This document shows, piece by piece, positions 6,325 through 7,302 of a DNA stretch of 7,302 bases (positions within the stretch are counted from its first letter, which is position 1; each line of letters opens with the position of its first letter). This DNA is from an uncultured Ruminococcus sp. (lineage in GTDB: Bacteria; Bacillota; Clostridia; Oscillospirales; Ruminococcaceae), in the NCBI GenBank assembly GCA_937894495.1, contig CALCRR010000381.1:1-7302 (forward strand), read 5' to 3'. The notes beneath the pieces are model-generated. The model ran no database searches. It saw nothing but the letters and a program-made list of their open reading frames with translations, and was not told the origin of the DNA. The position numbers and the translations under genes are program-made.

Positions 6325-6935
6325 AATTTGTCTATTATCTTTTCAAAGGTCTTTATTTTTTGTAAAAAATCGGGAAGACCGATGTTGCTCAGTTCGGTAT
6401 CTATCTGCTCTCTACTTTCTTTCCACCACTCATCGTAGGTGATATCTTCAAGCTTTTCAAGCAGGGAATTGTCTACAGGCGCAAAGTATCTTGTTACTGC
6501 GTGCTGAGCCACAAGATAAATTATCCATTCCTCGTCCTCACCCGTGTTGAACGGCAGCTCAAAGATACGCAGCAGACCGTCTCCGTCACGCTTGCAGATA
6601 ACAGGCATAAACTTGTTGTGGTCAAGAATATAGCTGTAACGATCTTCCAAGTCTCTTTTGGGAGCTATGTGAGCTATTGCAACTGCATCATCTGTGTCAC
6701 ACACACCGCCCTCCATAGAAAAACGGAAAACGTAATCGGTGTTTTTTTCAAGCCTTATGTCACGCCTAATCTGAGACCATGTCCAGCCCCAGTCGCCTAT
6801 CTCCCATACCTCGGCATTTCCGAAGCTCATGGTAACATAGGCTTTCATTCCTGCGTTGACTTCGTTGCCGTCAAGTGACTGGCAAGTCTCGTCAAACCTG
6901 AATTCTCTTGCATTAAAATTTATTACTTTACTCAT
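6321..6935 (-). CDS. Conserved-looking hypothetical protein, 204 residues, beta-rich N-terminal half
   Basis: I chose the ATG at 6935 (MSKVINFNAREF) because GGAGGA (6943-6948) lies 7 bases upstream. The frame continues open further upstream through a YPKRAKGLVKKGRA leader to 7160, and a GTG at 7082 would give 253 residues, but that GTG has no ribosome binding site. The protein has an N-terminal half rich in aromatic and beta-forming residues (VTMSFGNAEVWEIGDWGW, then YVFRFSMEGG), which looks like a small beta-sandwich. A middle section follows (IAPKRDLEDRYSYI, WIIYLVAQHAV), then an acidic helical C-terminus from about residue 155. There is no signal peptide or membrane helix, so it is probably cytoplasmic. 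I do not recognise the family; a binding or sensing module is possible but unproven. It is transcribed from the consensus promoter at 7196-7224. Confidence 0.8.
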   Translation of the reverse strand: MSKVINFNAREFRFDETCQSLDGNEVNAGMKAYVTMSFGNAEVWEIGDWGWTWSQIRRDIRLEKNTDYVFRFSMEGGVCDTDDAVAIAHIAPKRDLEDRYSYILDHNKFMPVICKRDGDGLLRIFELPFNTGEDEEWIIYLVAQHAVTRYFAPVDNSLLEKLEDITYDEWWKESREQIDTELSNIGLPDFLQKIKTFEKIIDKL

Positions 6936-7109
6936 TTTTAATTCCTCCGTATCATTATCTACGGTCGGAGCGTGAGTAAATTTCAGACGTATGGTATGGT
7001 CGTCAGCATACTCTGCCCGACCTTTTTTAACAAGCCCCTTAGCCCTTTTGGGGTAGGTAGCTCCTATCGTTTTTCCATTCACGTCTGTTACAATAACGTT
7101 TTTTTCTAT
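6936..7109 (-). other. In-frame leader encoding the PIEKNVIVTD...YPKRAKGLVKKGRA segment, without a normal start codon
   Basis: The frame directly upstream of the unknown gene encodes about 58 residues that include IEKNVIVTDVNGKTIG and TYPKRAKGLVKKGRAEYADD. I recall very similar N-termini on unrelated Ruminococcus and Lachnospiraceae proteins, so this looks like a reused module. Where a start would be expected, before GAAAAAAACG, the codon is ATA (7107-7109), 9 bases after an AAAGGGG tract (7119-7125). The frame is open only from 7160 and contains no ATG. The first conventional candidate is GTG at 7080-7082, which falls inside the conserved block and lacks a ribosome binding site. The leader may be translated from AUA, act only as RNA, or be decaying. 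The recollection of homologues has not been checked. Confidence 0.5.
6943..6948 (-). promoter_or_regulatory. Ribosome binding site inside the leader frame that sets the start of the unknown gene
   Basis: GGAGGA on the minus strand lies 7 bases before the ATG at 6935. The same bases encode Glu-Glu within the in-frame leader (DTEELKMSK), so the segment works both as leader coding sequence and as a translation start signal. Confidence 0.82.
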
Positions 7110-7194
7110 GGGTGTCAGCCCCTTTGCAACAAAAGTAAATATTATTAAGTGACTGCCGTTTTATTCTATGGGTGCCATCCCCTTGTCACAAAAT
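7097..7194 (-). repeat. Imperfect tandem repeat of ~38 bases with a 60-base period in the 5' leader
   Basis: Bases 7097-7134 and 7157-7194 align with a few substitutions and one single-base gap. Both contain, on the minus strand, AAGGGG, then TG and CACCCATAGAA, then AAAACG. The 60-base period keeps the reading frame. The upstream copy reads ATG GCA CCC ATA GAA TAA (7161-7178), a 5-codon frame. The downstream copy reads CTG ACA CCC ATA GAA AAA and runs into the leader. Confidence 0.8.
7161..7178 (-). other. Possible 5-codon upstream reading frame (MAPIE)
   Basis: ATG GCA CCC ATA GAA TAA starts about 11 bases after the expected transcription start and is in frame with the leader further down. 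AAGGGG touches the ATG directly, leaving no Shine-Dalgarno spacing, so translation is doubtful. It is the upstream member of the 60-base repeat, stopped by TAA where the other copy has AAA. Confidence 0.3.
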
Positions 7195-7195
7195 C

Positions 7196-7224
7196 ATTAT
7201 AACAAAAGTTATGATATTTGTCAA
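7196..7224 (-). promoter_or_regulatory. Consensus sigma-A promoter of the unknown gene and its leader
   Basis: On the minus strand, TTGACA (7219-7224) and TATAAT (7196-7201) are perfect consensus hexamers separated by exactly 17 bases. The start point should fall near 7189, at the beginning of the upstream repeat copy, giving a leader of about 250 bases before the ATG at 6935. The remaining 7225-7302 holds no gene I can support. Confidence 0.92.
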
Positions 7225-7302
7225 GCATAATACTGTTCAGGTCACAGAAATCAATTTTTGAATGAGCAGGCTGTCAAAACAGGCAAGTTTGCAGAAATTT
7301 TA

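Noticed and set aside
7097..7136. Possible preQ1 or guanidine-type riboswitch, because of GGGG...ACACCC followed by an A-rich run
   Set aside because: The stem would have only three G-C pairs, the preQ1 class I stem and loop bases do not match, and neither copy has the ACGR loop expected of guanidine-II tandem hairpins.
7097..7194. Two-copy repeat as a minimal CRISPR array
   Set aside because: There are only two imperfect copies, the period keeps the reading frame, and no cas-like gene is present.
7249..7277. Second promoter with TTGACA at 7272-7277 on the minus strand
   Set aside because: The hexamer 17 bases downstream is TTGATT, matching TATAAT in only three positions, and a perfect promoter lies closer to the gene.

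Overview
The window looks like a chromosomal segment from a Gram-positive anaerobe of the Clostridia, most likely a Ruminococcus-type member of the Oscillospiraceae. The support is indirect: strong GGAGG-type ribosome binding sites, two near-perfect TTGACx-N17-TATAAT promoters, moderate G+C, a zinc-ribbon plus membrane-anchor surface protein, and a leader that reads TYPKRAKGLVKKGRA, a segment I recall from many proteins of this group. No 16S or other marker is present, so the taxonomy is an inference.

Left third (1-3256, + strand): an operon-like run. It begins with the 3' part of a secreted or surface protein with a Thr/Ser/Ala-rich linker (2-619), followed 13 bases later by a double zinc-ribbon protein (633-926). 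A large open frame then runs to 3256 in the -1 frame and encodes a membrane segment and a large, probably extracellular part of unrecognised function. The zinc-ribbon frame ends in a Lys-rich tail carrying A AAA AAG in the reading phase (902-908), a canonical -1 slippery heptamer. A -1 shift there would give one 874-residue protein: zinc ribbons, basic linker, membrane helix, large extracytoplasmic part. This is either programmed frameshifting or a one-base indel.

Middle (3304-6152, - strand): a two-gene operon transcribed leftward from a strong promoter (6124-6152). It holds a Fic-domain AMP transferase with a C-terminal self-inhibitory motif (5509-6060) and then a 695-residue EAL-type cyclic-di-GMP phosphodiesterase (3372-5459). 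All recognisable EAL catalytic residues are present, and the C-terminal half is a Gly-rich beta-solenoid-like domain with a clear repeat of about 28 residues. A perfect 15-bp bidirectional terminator (3304-3342) separates this operon from the convergent zinc-ribbon operon.

Right (6165-7302, - strand): a second leftward unit. A consensus promoter (7196-7224) is followed by an imperfect tandem repeat with a 60-base period, a YPKRAKGLVKKGRA leader frame that lacks a convincing start codon, and a 204-residue protein of unknown function with its own strong ribosome binding site. A possible 35-codon gene overlaps that gene's stop as ATGA, and an intrinsic terminator follows (6165-6191), just before the fic promoter.

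The points most worth a second look are the zinc-ribbon slippery junction, the EAL to beta-solenoid fusion next to a Fic enzyme, and the duplicated leader upstream of the unknown gene.
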